The notes: generated from the letters alone by a model not told the origin. Positions 34,931 to 46,139 are shown, counted from the stretch's first letter. The stretch is 64,000 nucleotides of DNA from Pyxicephalus adspersus (GCF_032062135.1 NC_092866.1:29435412-29499411), one strand, 5' to 3'. Translations and numbers: made by a program.

Positions 34931-35206
34931 TGTCCCTGATGAACAAGATGATCAGGAGCATGTTGAGGATGGTTTGCTACATCAGTGGATGTGAAGGCTA
35001 ATAAAGTGATGGGAAACCTTAAGCCTCCAAAACCAACCAAAAACAAAAAGAAATGTGTAAAGAAAACTTTCCAATGTAAGCTGTGCAGCTATACTTGTCC
35101 CAGACGCTCAAATCCTAATTGTCACATGAGGAGGCACATAAGAACTTGTTCTGGAGAAAAGCTTTATGAATGCTACGTTTGTCATGTTCGGTTTACACAG
35201 GTTGGA
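34931..35206 (+). pseudogene. CTCF zinc-finger retro-fragment
   Basis: CTCF is an 11-zinc-finger chromatin insulator protein. The frame encodes [16 protein letters not shown], then [18 protein letters not shown] (finger 1), and then jumps to [20 protein letters not shown], the finger 5/6 linker and finger 6. Fingers 2-4 and most of 5 are missing. Fingers 1 and 5 start and end alike (FQC.LCSY..RHM), which could explain the jump. Several zinc-binding or base-contact residues are changed. A frameshift near 34980 separates it from the preceding coiled-coil frame. It is intronless, so retro-derived. Confidence 0.85.
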
Positions 35207-36345
35207 ACCGGGAATGGACATCCGACAACAAGCTGGGCGTTTCCCACGTGGAGCGCCGTCATATATAAACAGAGAGGCGCCAAGACACTGGCAGTTATTA
35301 GTGAGCACAAATCGGTGAGTATGAAATCTCTTTATTATCTTTTAAGTACTTTATTGATTTTTTGTCTGAAATATACATATGAGTTAATATTTGGCCCTTT
35401 TTTTTCAATGCTAGGCATTAACTGTCTTTGTGGGTCATTGGAAACTTCTGGAAGATTAACTCCAATAACCAACCCCTAAAGGTACAATACCATAAAACTC
35501 TTTTTTAATGCAACAATACATGCTGGTTAATGATTTGGCACCAGAACTAGATATCATATAACATGTGATTAAGGGTAAGTTCCTTTTTTTAGTTATTTAT
35601 GTAAAGAACCAAGCAAACCCTAAACAGATACAACTCTGTTTTTATTTTAATGTCTTACGGTGCATAATTTATCACATAAGAAATGATTTAGAAAGATTAT
35701 ATCACAAAAATAAGTTTGTTCTATCTGCACCATGAAATTAATATGAAATTGATTATTACCTATTATACTTTATACAAATTGATCACTAACAGAAATCAAT
35801 TATTTTATCTGCACCATGGAATTAATATAAAACTAATACTTATTTATTCTATTTATTAACTAACTAAATTAATCACTAAAAGAAATCAATTTAAAATTTA
35901 AATATAGTGGTGTTTTAATTAATAAATTTATTGTATTTTCCCCCTTGCTTCATTCCAATTTATTCAATTAATCATAAATAAATAAAAAAAATCCTCTGGA
36001 GTCTGCCTTTTCCTGCCTTTGCTGTTTCTGTTTAAATACCATGCTATGTGAAAGAGACCTGCCGTTCATGCCGACCATGTCGCACAATTCTATATGTTTC
36101 TAAAGAGATGCATATGTATTAGGATTTTTTTTTGTTTATCTGTTAAAATTGTGGATCTCCATTTTTGTCCTGAGGAAGCGGACTCAGTTTCCGCGAAACA
36201 CGTCAACAGGAGGAACATCCCTACAGGTGTCCCTACAGGAGATACGTACTGGTTCATTGTTTTATGCTTTTTTATCAAAAATTGCTATTGTTATGAAATA
36301 TTATATTCAATAAAGGGTTTTAATGTAATTTATCCTAGTAGAGTC
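35207..36345 (+). mobile_element. Retroelement-like tail with TATA box and poly(A) signal
   Basis: After the CTCF similarity there is GTCATATATAAACAGAG (TATA-like, near 35260), then CAAATCGGTGAGTATG, a consensus splice donor near 35313. An AT-rich body follows. The 3' part has CCTGAGGAAGCGG..CCGCGAAAC (36169-36199) and ATTCAATAAAGGG (near 36310). The layout suggests a retroelement or LTR-type unit. The family is not identified. Confidence 0.5.
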
Positions 36346-36835
36346 TGTAAAAATTGGCCTTTAAAGTCCCATTTTTGTTTTTTCTTGTTTTGGTTGTTGT
36401 TTGAATTGGGGATGTGGCCTTGAATAAGATTTTCTCTCAGAGGGATCATGGCGTTTGTCTAAGTAGGGAATGTATATCAGCTTTCATAAAAAAAGAATAA
36501 TGCTCTAAGACGTAATTTTTCAAAATGGTAGTAGTGTTCTAATCTAAACATCTGTTTTCTGTAGTTTTTTGTAATGTGTTTACACCTGACTTCCTTTTAA
36601 CATCTATCAGCAAATGGGGGTGCATTGAAGTTCTATCCCAGGGTAAAAAGCAAATATCTTCCACCCCAGCCCACACCTACCTCGAAGAACCTATTTATTA
36701 CTCACCTAAATCTGCAATCTAGGTTCAATTACATCACTGGTTCAGTAAGACTGCTGGTTCCCCAGTAAAGGAGCGCCCATGTTGCCAAGCCCCTGGCTCC
36801 TTTTGGTTCACAGAGAAAAGGTGCCTATTGTGGAT
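36346..36835. other. No recognised gene
   Basis: A unique-looking stretch between the retroelement-like tail and the left TIR of the next transposon. No coding or RNA signals are seen. Confidence 0.4.
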
Positions 36836-36935
36836 TACACTGCACAACAACGATTTTGCTACTGGGAATAATACATGTGATTTACATGATATTGAGTATG
36901 CTGATTCCAAATCTGAACTCAGAATTTGCCTATCA
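36836..36935 (+). repeat. Left terminal inverted repeat of the 2.2-kb transposon
   Basis: It begins TACACTGCACAACAACG and continues GCTACTGGGAATAATACATG to TCCAAATCTGAACTCAGAAT and TTGCCTA. It pairs with 38951-39057 with scattered mismatches and a small gap. Confidence 0.8.
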
Positions 36936-37225
36936 CTTACATATTTTAAGTTATAGGCCTGCTATAGCTGTTCACAGTAATTGGGTAATGTAATTTTACA
37001 TGGGAACTTTATAACAGTAGCAGATACCATTTTGCCTGCTGCCACCTCAGCTGAATCACGCCCCTTGGTGGCATGCATGTTCCAGCAGCAGCTGGGCATG
37101 TCTGGGTAAGTCAATAAGCTGATGTCAGAAATAGGTAAATAAGGCGAGATGGACCAAGCGCTTGTCTCTAGTGGGAAACCATCTAATTGGATAGTACAGC
37201 TAGGCCATAGTGAATCTGTTTTGAG

Positions 37226-38757
37226 CTAAAGATGAGTAGGTACAGCTGTGTTAATAAACTGGTCAATTTTTGCTACAAATTGGAAATCAGGATAATTGGA
37301 AATCAGGATAAAAGATGGGCACGTCTCATGTCTGCTGTCAGGTGTGTTACGTTGGCCAACACAATGGTTGAATGGGAAAAAGAAAATAAAATGCTTTTTG
37401 CTGTGCCTATAGTTTGGCGTGAGCCAAAAGTTCATCACAGACTGTTTTTTCTTTATGAGTAATATTGCTGGGTTTTCCAAGAAACTAAGTCAAAAAATCG
37501 TCTATCCTGATTGTGAATCAGCTCTGAAGCCAGTGCCACATGATGCAGAGAATCCAGTGCCAGTCCCTCCTACATCTGTAGTAACGAGTCGGATGAGGCA
37601 CAGGAAAATGATGTTGAGTTTAAAGAATGTTATGAACCCCAATTTGAAGAGCATAAGCCACATTTTATAAGCCAATCAGATTTATATGATCTAGTAAGGG
37701 ACCTGTCTTTGTCAAAGAGAAGTCTGAACTGTTAACCTCCAGAAAAAAGAAGTGGAATTTGCTACAAAAAGGAATGACAACTTCACACTTTCATGATCGT
37801 CACACAAAGTTTGCAGGTTATTACAAGCTGAAAAACGACATTTGCTTCTTTACCAACGTCAGTGGTCTGATGATGGAGTTAGGTTGGAAATACATAAAAG
37901 AGCAGAGGAGATTGTTCACAGACTAGAGCAAAGCAAGTTTGAATGCTGTATTGCTACATAAAGGTAACGAAAAACCTTCTGTTCGGCTCATGCCATGGAG
38001 GTCATTTTGAAATTGAATAACTATTTAGAACACAAGTGGAACATTGAAGGTGGTGGCACTCCATTTTGGCGTCAATTGGGATATACAAAATATATGTGCT
38101 TTCTGTGCCTGTGGAACAGTCATAATGACAGCAACCATTACAGTGAAAGAATAGCCACCCAGACCTGAACGCACTGTTGGCCAGTGAAACGTGAAGCATA
38201 AATCACTCATTGATCCACAGAAAGTTTACCTTCCGCCACTTCATAATAAACTTGGAATAATGAAAAACTTTGTTGTTTTCAGTATCTGAAGCACAAGTTT
38301 GGAAGTTATAACAGGTGCTAAACTGAAAGCAGGCATTTTCCTTGGTCCCCAAATCCGCAATTTGATGCGTGATGCTACACTCAGAGACAAACTCAACCCA
38401 CTTGAACTTGCTGCTTGGGATTATTTGTGCTAGTTGCACAAAACTTTCTGGGCAACCAGCGAGCTGAAAACCATGCTGAACTCGTGAACAACATGCTAAC
38501 AGAATACCATCAACTTGGCTGCCACTTTAAATGTCACTTAAAATTATTTTCTTACATTCCCACCTACACATATTCCCACAAAATCTGGCTGATGTGAGTG
38601 ATGAACAAGGGGAGATGTTCCACCAGGACATTTCTTTTATGGAAACAAGATATCAAGGCCTGTGCAACCCTAACATGATGGGCGAGTACTGCTGGTTTCT
38701 GCAACGGGGGGCAGCGGAGAGATACAAACGCAAAAGCAAAAGCCTGAAACACTTCTG
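37226..38757 (+). pseudogene. Uncharacterised transposon-encoded protein, degraded
   Basis: In changing plus frames the order is: EPQFEEHKPHFISQSDLYDL and VRDLSLSKR (about 37640-37710), KKEWNLLQKGMTTSHFHDRH, LRLMPW-type debris, KLKAGIFLGPQIRNLMRD (about 38320), then LVNNMLTEYHQLGCHF, and finally VSDEQGEMFHQDISFMETRY with QGLCNPNMMGEYCWFLQRG (38590-38710). I recognise these blocks from proteins annotated only as uncharacterised, present in many copies in arthropod and other animal genomes. The function is unknown; a transposase role is inferred from the flanking TIRs. It has many stops and shifts. Confidence 0.75.
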
Positions 38758-38950
38758 AAGTGTACATATGTGTTGACAAGGTGAATTATGTGTAATTGTA
38801 TATGTTGTTGAAACATCTAACTACGTTTTTGTAATGTCATGAAACTATGAGGCAAAAGTTAGTTATGTATGGAGATTACATAGTAACTGTGAAAGGAGAG
38901 AATGTAGCTAATCATGTCTATTTATGTAATTAACTTAAGATCCTAATGTC

Positions 38951-39057
38951 CTAGGCAAAATCAGACTTCAGATTTGGATTCAGCGCACTTAATTTAGTAT
39001 AGGACACATGGATTAGACCAAGTAGCAGACAATAATATTTTTTTGTGATGCAGTGTA
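38951..39057 (-). repeat. Right terminal inverted repeat of the 2.2-kb transposon
   Basis: Read on the minus strand it begins TACACTGCATCACAAAAAAA, then GCTACTTGGTCTAATCCATG, and ends TCCAAATCTGAAGTCTGATT and TTGCCTAG. It lies about 190 bp after the last coding trace. Confidence 0.8.
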
Positions 39058-40289
39058 TTCATACAAAAGTGTCCATATCAGTCAGACAGTGATGTGGATA
39101 CCTGAGGAAGAACCCCACCAGGAAAGACAGAACACTGGGCTGAAACATCATGTGATTACAGCATTAGGTATGTGATAATAGATTTTACTTTTTTTTTTTG
39201 TACTTAGCATGTTTTCTATAAAGAAAGGAAACCTTTTTATGCTTTTGGTGACCTCAGGAACCGAGGATATGTTTGGTTCTCTTCCTAACTGGTTTGTTAA
39301 TATTGTTCTGTTATAATGGGAAATGTCAGTCAAAGAGTAGTACACTGGCTTTAAAACAAGCCTTCACTGACTTCTGTAGCTGTATTGTGGAGAAATTCAT
39401 CATCATATTTGCAGCCAAAATGCTTTACTTCAATTTTAAAAAGCTCGGTTCATTTTGCTTCATATTAGGAACTTAATCTAGATATGTGTGACCTTATTTT
39501 ATCACTTATGGACTTTGAAGAAGATGTTCAACCATGTCTGCAGCTACAGAACTCAACATCTATACCCATGGCAGACCTTTAGGTGAATTTCCCAAACATT
39601 GAGCATTAAAATCTTGATAAAATATATTATTACACTAATGAACCAAAAAAATATTTACACAATTAGCTCTTCAACCTAGTTTTGATTAGTCTGAGCTTTA
39701 TATTATGGAAGTGCTTTCAATGAAGTGGGACCTAAATGTAACTCTTATGAGCCCATAGTCAGACATTTAAAATCTAAGGCCTTAAGCTCTCATAAACAGG
39801 TTATACCCCAAACCATGTCTCTTTTTCCTATTATGTCCCCAATCACCGTATACAATCACAGTGTACAGAAAAAAATTCTGACTATTGGCAAAGAACAATT
39901 TGTCACAATTAAAAGAAGATGTTAAATTAAATCTATCCATAAGGGATACAAAAAAATACATGGAAGGACACATGGCAATATACATTACAGCACTGAAGTG
40001 TCACAACTTCTGACAATATTTTCATTGCTGGCTATACTTTTCGGTCAGTGTGGCAATTGCCTCCATAATTTTTACCATGGGCATCACACATGGGTAGAAA
40101 ACAAGGGTAAACCTTCCCACAGAGGATCACAGACAAAAAAAAACTCACAGACAAATTAAACTATGCTTATCACTCATCTTCAAAGAAAACTAATATCATC
40201 CCACTGCACAATCAAATTTTATCTTTTACAAATACTACCAAAGTGCCACTAATTTTATTGAAAGTAAGGAATTTTGATTTACAAAAAAC
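39058..40289. other. No recognised gene
   Basis: It contains ACCTGAGGAAGAACCCC near 39100 followed by GGGCTGAAACATC near 39137, a weak form of the motif at 36170. Otherwise AT-rich with no coding homology. Confidence 0.4.
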
Positions 40290-40578
40290 GCTAGGTCCCA
40301 GGTTTGAATCTCGTCCAGGACACTATATGCATGGAGTTTGAAGGTTCTCACTGTGTTTGTGTGAGTTTCCTCTGGGTACTCCGGTTTCCTCCCACATCCC
40401 AAAAACATGCAGTTAGGTTACATGGCTGCCCTCAAAATTGACCTTAGACTGTATTAAAAAGATATATGACTGAGGTAGGGACATTAGATTGTGAGTTACT
40501 TTAAGGGACAGTTAGTGACATGACTTTGTGCTGTGTAATATGATGTTGCTATAAAAATTCTGTGTAATAAAAATAATA
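40290..40578 (+). mobile_element. tRNA-derived SINE (V-SINE-like), 5' truncated
   Basis: It starts within the B box (GGTCCCAGGTTTGAATCTCG). It has the body GACACTATATGCATGGAGTT and CTCCGGTTTCCTCCCACATC, and the tail GCTGTGTAATATGATG with AATAAAAATAAT. It is more diverged at the tail than the other two copies. Confidence 0.8.
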
Positions 40579-41655
40579 CTAGCAACCTACTCATGTAAGT
40601 AGACATGCTTTGACTCCTGACTGTATGGAAATGTACAGTAGATACTAAGATTTCCAGGACACCATTCACATTCCAACTTAAGTGTGTGGGATCCATTGAT
40701 GAGTAGGAGTTAGTTGCCATCTTTCAATTTAACACAGAGATTTGCTGCTGGCCACAGATTGTGAGCTTTATCTGATGTACACAGAAGGTCTTCATGTGAG
40801 TAGGGTTCGCTTTGAAGAATGTACAACTGTTGTTCATTCAATCAGGTATGCTATTTTAAACAAACAATTTGCCTTTCTATTATTGATACTGTCAACAAAA
40901 CAAGTAAAATACTGCCCAGACAGAACTGACATTTAGAAACTAAGATGAGATTACATACATTTATGAAGGATTCAGTGACCAGAAGAAACCAAAAAGAGAC
41001 CAAAAAATATAGAAGTGTTATAGAAAACATAGTGTAAAATACCACAACTATTTCTGCTAGCAACTGGTTAACCTCTGTCTATATAGCCCAGACAGACCAG
41101 TACAGCTTCATTTTTATGCAGCTCTAGACTAGCATAACCTTTTTAACACCACTTTGTTTCCATAGGAAGATTCCATGTGTGTAAACATCTTTGGAAATGC
41201 CCATAAAAGGACTGGAGGAGAGAGTGTGAGAAAGACACTGGGACATGGGAATATTAATACAGAAAAAATGGCATATTTCAAATAGTTAATAGAGAAATTA
41301 AGTAAGTAACTGTTAATATAAATGTAAACTACTTGCTGATGTAATCCTACCTATAATGGAAAATGATTTAATAGTCGCTTTAAAGCAATATAGAGTGTCA
41401 ATAGTGATCACAAATTCCCAGGATATTCATTCTCTCTTGCATATAATTTAACATGTGTAAATAGGTGGCCATTCTCCAAAAAACATGTAATAGTCATTGT
41501 GTACAACCAAGATAATCTATAATTTTCTTCAGTTTGGCCGATAAATATGGCACACGTGTAAAATTTAGAGGGGGCTCTTTAGAATTTAGATAGACCTCCC
41601 TATCTGGCACCTCGCAGTGTCAACTTTGACAATTCTGTCATTATTTGTTACTGTA
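40579..41655. other. No recognised gene
   Basis: AT-rich intronic-type sequence with small ORFs that lack recognisable domains. Confidence 0.4.
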
Positions 41656-41779
41656 CAGCAGTGGTGCCCAAGCTTTCTGACAGCAGGGTCAGGTAACATA
41701 GAATAAAATTATTATTTAATTATTAACCAGCCACGACAGGCATCGATCCGCAGCCCAGGGGTTTTGGTGACCACTGCTG
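41656..41779. mobile_element. Short hAT-like MITE
   Basis: The ends CAGCAGTGGTGCCCAA and TTGGTGACCACTGCTG form an imperfect TIR around about 90 bp. CAG...CTG termini are typical of hAT elements. The 8-bp flanks do not match clearly, so the target duplication is not shown. Confidence 0.55.
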
Positions 41780-41920
41780 TACAATATGCCTGAACTAGCT
41801 GTCAGTACTTTATTTGGGGAGCAGTGCATTGGATTTAAGTTGTTTTGGTAATAAAATATCAATTAACTATCAATATATTTGACATGACTGAATATTTGTT
41901 AGTTTACCTGCACATAATTA

Positions 41921-43092
41921 CAGTAAAACCTTGGCTAACGAATGGCCCTGCTAACAAATTTTTCGGCTAACAAATTTTGTTTCAGTGTTTATTGGACTCA
42001 GCTAAGGCGTTTTGACTAGGCTAACGAATGTAAAAAAACAAAAAACAAAAACAGATGCCTGATAACATACTGTATCAGAAAGCGAAAGAGAGACAACCTT
42101 TGACCTATATATAGAGGGGCTTGCAGAGTCCTGTGTGGCTGTGAATTTGAAAGGTAGGTGTGATTTATAGCATTTATTCTTTACACACAAACCGGCTTCC
42201 CTACTTGTTCTGTGAAGGACAGAGGCTGGATGTGGGCAGGGTCAGTTTGCATGACTTGCAGAAGAAATCATTTGCTAAACAAAGCTGAGGTTGTGGGTGA
42301 TCTTAGGAGGGTGAGCCATTCTCCAACCTTTTGTAACCCTTTAATTACCAAGACTAACTGTTTCTTTTTGCATTTTAAAGCACAGCTTGCTTTGGAAGTT
42401 AAAGCATACCTAAACTCAGATTTTTTACTTTTTATAAAAGGGTAGACAATATAAAAGGGTAGAGCGCAAAGCCTCTTGGGACACCTAAGTCATGCATCCT
42501 GGGAGGACCGAAAAGGAGCCCTTTCATCAAAAGGGAAAAAAATTGCTGATCTCACACATGAGCAGTGAGATCGACAAGTTTTTTTCCCACCTACGTCACC
42601 CGATCCTGCGCCTGTGTCGGGTGATGTAGGAAGAAGAACTTGGAAGAAGAGGAGAAGCTGGCAGCGCCTGATGCGCCGGCCCAAAGACGAGTACTGTCCC
42701 TGCGGGATAGAAGATAAGTGTATTTCTTTTGTTTTGGGCGAGGTTTGAGTTTACTTCCTCTTTAATGAATGTCTAGGCTCCATAAAGTTTTTGTTTTGTT
42801 GATTTGTTTGTGATTAACTCACAGTGAGGATTTTATGCTTTTTTTAATTGCATTTATTAAAATAATGTGCCTGTTACCTGCTGTTACAGGGGGAAGCTGT
42901 TCATCTCAGTATTTGGTGAGTGTATGACCTTTTATATTGTGCTTTTTACTATTCTTATAAAACTTATCTTTAAATTGTGGGCAGCATCCAGAACAAATAA
43001 ATGATTTTTTATAGAAACCAATAGGAAATCATGTTTTGGCTAAAACATTGTGATTCCAGAACGAATTATCTTTGTTAGCCTAGGTATCACTG
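41921..43092. mobile_element. TIR element of the CAGTGATACC family, copy 2
   Basis: The left end CAGTAAAACCTTGGCTAACG and the right end inverse to CAGTGATACCTAGGCTAAC match the family at 9599-10712. Interior words such as GGGGGAAGCTGTTCATCTCAG are shared in opposite orientation. No transposase frame is visible. A second MITE is nested at 42399-42765. Confidence 0.75.
42399..42765. mobile_element. Nested MITE with TTAAAG termini
   Basis: The left end is TTAAAGCATACCTAAACTCA and the right end is the inverse of TTAAAGAGGAAGTAAACTCA. The following ACTTTTTATAAAAGGGTAGA resembles the inverse of the ends at 49120 and 60842. The GC-rich middle has CACCCGATCCTGCGCC / TGTCGGGTGATG pairing. Confidence 0.75.
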
Positions 43093-45515
43093 TACTTGAT
43101 TAACTTACTTTAAAACTTCTTTGGAACATGTTCACAGGTGTCATTGCCAATATATTGCCATAATGCATGCACATTAAAGTATAATATGTAATGCAAAAGA
43201 CTAGACAAAAAATAACATGCACTAAATATTAATGCATTATGTACGCATGCACAGAACAACACAATGGACAGTAGAGGATTCAGATAAAAAAATCTTTTTA
43301 CACTTCACCATGGTTTCATGTGACAAGGGGACAATGCAGAAGCACAGTTGTTAGGTCAAAGTCTTCGTGCTATAGGACAAGATAAATCTATCCTAAATTC
43401 AACCTGTGGCTTGCCCATTCCGGGCCCCCATCTCTAACAGAACATATTTTACCTTGCCTTCACAGCTCAGTTCAGCAGCAGAAACCCAATGTAAACACGA
43501 TGTACTTGGTATAGAAAAACGTGATTAATTTTACGTAAGAGCACTGGGTAAATTAGAACCTTCACACAAGTCCATAGATCTAAGTTTGATAAGCTTGCAG
43601 CTTACATAAGGCTTACCTTTAGCTTCCAACTACTAAATAGATGTAAGTATGTGAAACTATGGAAGTTTAAATAAAGTTAACCTGTTAGTTTGATCTGCAA
43701 GAGATGAGTCTGTGTTCACTTAAAGGTGGACTTTGTGTATGTTAAATACACAAATATGAAATACATATATTGGGGGTGTTCATCCTAGATAGTAGACATC
43801 TTCTTAGTAGGCTCCACAACCCCCTGGGCACTTCGGCTTAGTTTTCCTGATTCTGACTGCCTCTTTCCTTCTGTAGCCACCATACCCGTTGCCCAGACTC
43901 CAGCTGATGGAATCCTGTGATGTCTGGATGGCAGGGTAGCTCAAATCTGTCTCCTCTTTCCTGACGCAGGATTTCAATATGGTGTTATGCCCATATTGCA
44001 TGAGTAACAGCACCACTATGCAGAGTCTAAAATCGATGGATAGCTTCTCCAATCATAGTGTGCCCAGTAATCTGCCCTCTTGCAGAAGATTAGGCAGATT
44101 TTACAGAGGCCAACCATTTAATAACTAAAAATAATCTAAAAGCAATGTTGAATAGTAAAACACACAAACCATAAGAGCTTAGTCACCACAGCTCAAGCTC
44201 ATAACATATAACCTCCCTAAAGGCCTCTCCTATATGCAAAGAAGAGACTATACCACATATTTTCAGGCTATGAGTGGTGCATATGGGGGGCGGGATATGC
44301 TCCTTCCAGAATTTTTTTAGTTTTCACTTTTCATGCCTCCATTTATCTATGTTCTTTTGCTCATATGACTTTGAGGAAGTTGTGATCCTTTCACAGGATG
44401 GTGTTCTGTTCATAGGTTTTTATTGTTTATAGTTTTTTTTTCCTAAGCATTCAGTTATTTTAGATTGTTTCCAAGTGCCTGATTGGGTGCTTCCCCCCAC
44501 ATGTTTATCAATATTACCTCTATTTTCACTTTCTCATTCTCTTTCCTGATAGCTTTCTTCTATTGTTTTCTTTCTTTTCCTTATTTGGCACAGGGGTCAT
44601 CAGCCCTTTACCTAGGAATTAGTGGCTTCAATTGATAGCTGTGTACAATGCACATTTTATTATGGCTACCTCTCCACCTCTTTTCCAATCACACGTGGGA
44701 CTCAAGAGGCTGCCCATTATTTCCTGCCCTATTTACTATTGCAGTAGAATATAAAGCCATCCACATAAGATATAAAAATTATAATAAAGACATAGAGTAA
44801 AAGAGTGTTCGATTCAAGCAACGCCTTTAAGCTAATAATATAAACCATAACTTAACCTAAACTTTAACTGCCCTCTGTACACTTAAGACTTTACCCACAT
44901 TACCTTTTTTCTTTGGCTATCATTTAAATATAGAAAAATCACTGGCACTTATTATATCCCTGCCCAATTCCTTACTTTCTCAATTCTAATCTTTCTTCCT
45001 TTTAGGCCTTTCTCTGCTATACCCTAACTAGGTATCAAACTAACTGAATCTCACCAGTAGACCCCCCAAATCATTACACCTTCTGCACATGTCACTGGAC
45101 ACCTTGCAAGGAAAACAACTTGCTTTTCTTTTGCAAGCAGCTAAGCAAATTAACAATGCAGTTTTAATACTTTGATCACCCTGCAATTGGAGAGTGAATG
45201 AGCAACAACAGACTGATGAGATCATTTGTCTGCTGTCTCCTACTGTTTGCTTGTCAAACTAAATACATGCAGCAGTGAGTGGTGTCCTTGGTGTTGCCAC
45301 TACTGCAAACAATTACAACAGGGTTAAGACCAATTAGTATGCAGCAACACTTTTTTATTAAAATAAATACATAATAATTAGTCAAAAGTGGAATAAGTGA
45401 TATAGGAAGTGAGGATGAAGTGAGAAAGGGTAGACTTATAGCATTGGCTATGAGGGGCTTCCAAAAGTTGCATGCAATATGTACTTTTCATATGTATTAT
45501 TATGATTATTTTAGG
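43093..45515. other. No recognised gene
   Basis: Mostly AT-rich. A minus ORF at 44052-43804 is open for 82 codons but shows no domain I know. No exon signal or RNA gene is seen. Confidence 0.4.
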
Positions 45516-45910
45516 AAACGTCCAGCTTATTGTCATACTTGGGGAGAAATGGCAGGAAAGGCAAGCTCTATGGCTTGCACAGAAATGGTGTGAGCCCTGA
45601 GAAGGGCCAAGGCGCAGGGTCTAGTATTAGTATTTTAATCTAATACTAGTATTAGTATTAGAGTTTAGCAGTAACCAGGTCTTCTCCAGAGCCTCTAGTG
45701 GTTGGAAGCGGAAAATGCCTTCCCTTTCATCCTCACCGCCCCAGCATGAAGACTGAATGGGAAATCAGCAGCCTCCTGGTTGTCACGCTTGGAGAGATTG
45801 AGCCTTTAGGGGGCGCTATGGCATGAACCATAGTGGTGTCTAACCACTATGGAAGCAGAAAATGCCTCCCCTTTCATCTTTACATAACCACATCTTGGAC
45901 ACTTTGTATG
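45516..45910 (+). repeat. Imperfect duplicated block
   Basis: TTGTCATACTTGGGGAGA near 45529 and TTGTCACGCTTGGAGAGA near 45780 start two copies. Both then carry CTCTATGGC/GCTATGGC, a GGAAGC.GA/GAAAATGCCT word and CCTTTCATC. The first unit also has a CTAATACTAGTATTAG palindrome near 45640. The second has CCATAGTGGT / ACCACTATGG. Confidence 0.6.
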
Positions 45911-46139
45911 AAACTGTCCTGAACGAAGTAGAGTACACAGCACCATTAGAACAAACTCCTCTACTTGGGATAAACTTGCACTAGATGACAGTGAATGAAG
46001 GGGGATTTTTTGGTTGGCATTGGGGCAGCCTGCACAGTATTGAAGACTAAAGAAGTACACAAATCATTACCTGGAAAAAAGGTAGCTACTGGGGTGGGTT
46101 TGGGTGGAACAGCAATTGAGTTAAACTAAACAAAAATAG

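Larger units (their letters stand above)
36836..39057 (+). mobile_element. TIR DNA transposon carrying an uncharacterised protein family
   Basis: The left terminus (36836-36935) and right terminus (38951-39057) are inverted copies over about 100 bp. Shared words in order are TACACTGCA, GCTACT.GG, CATGTG, GCTGA.TCCAAATCTGAA and TTTGCCTA. TA flanks CACTGCA at both ends, so a TA target duplication is possible. The interior encodes one degraded protein on the plus strand (37226-38757). Total length is about 2.2 kb. CACTG ends recall the CMC group, but the protein is not one I can tie to it. Confidence 0.8.

Noticed and set aside
36169..36204. A functional hammerhead ribozyme
   Set aside because: The core order is suggestive but an extra base lies before stem II and no proper stem I/III with cleavage site could be drawn; kept only as a question.
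43804..44052. 82-codon minus ORF as an EHBP1-family exon
   Set aside because: Its residues do not match any EHBP1 block I know and the flanks lack a clear acceptor/donor pair on the minus strand.
44360..44405. Another copy of the CTGAGGAAG tail motif
   Set aside because: Only TTTGAGGAAG and a short stem match; too weak to separate from chance.
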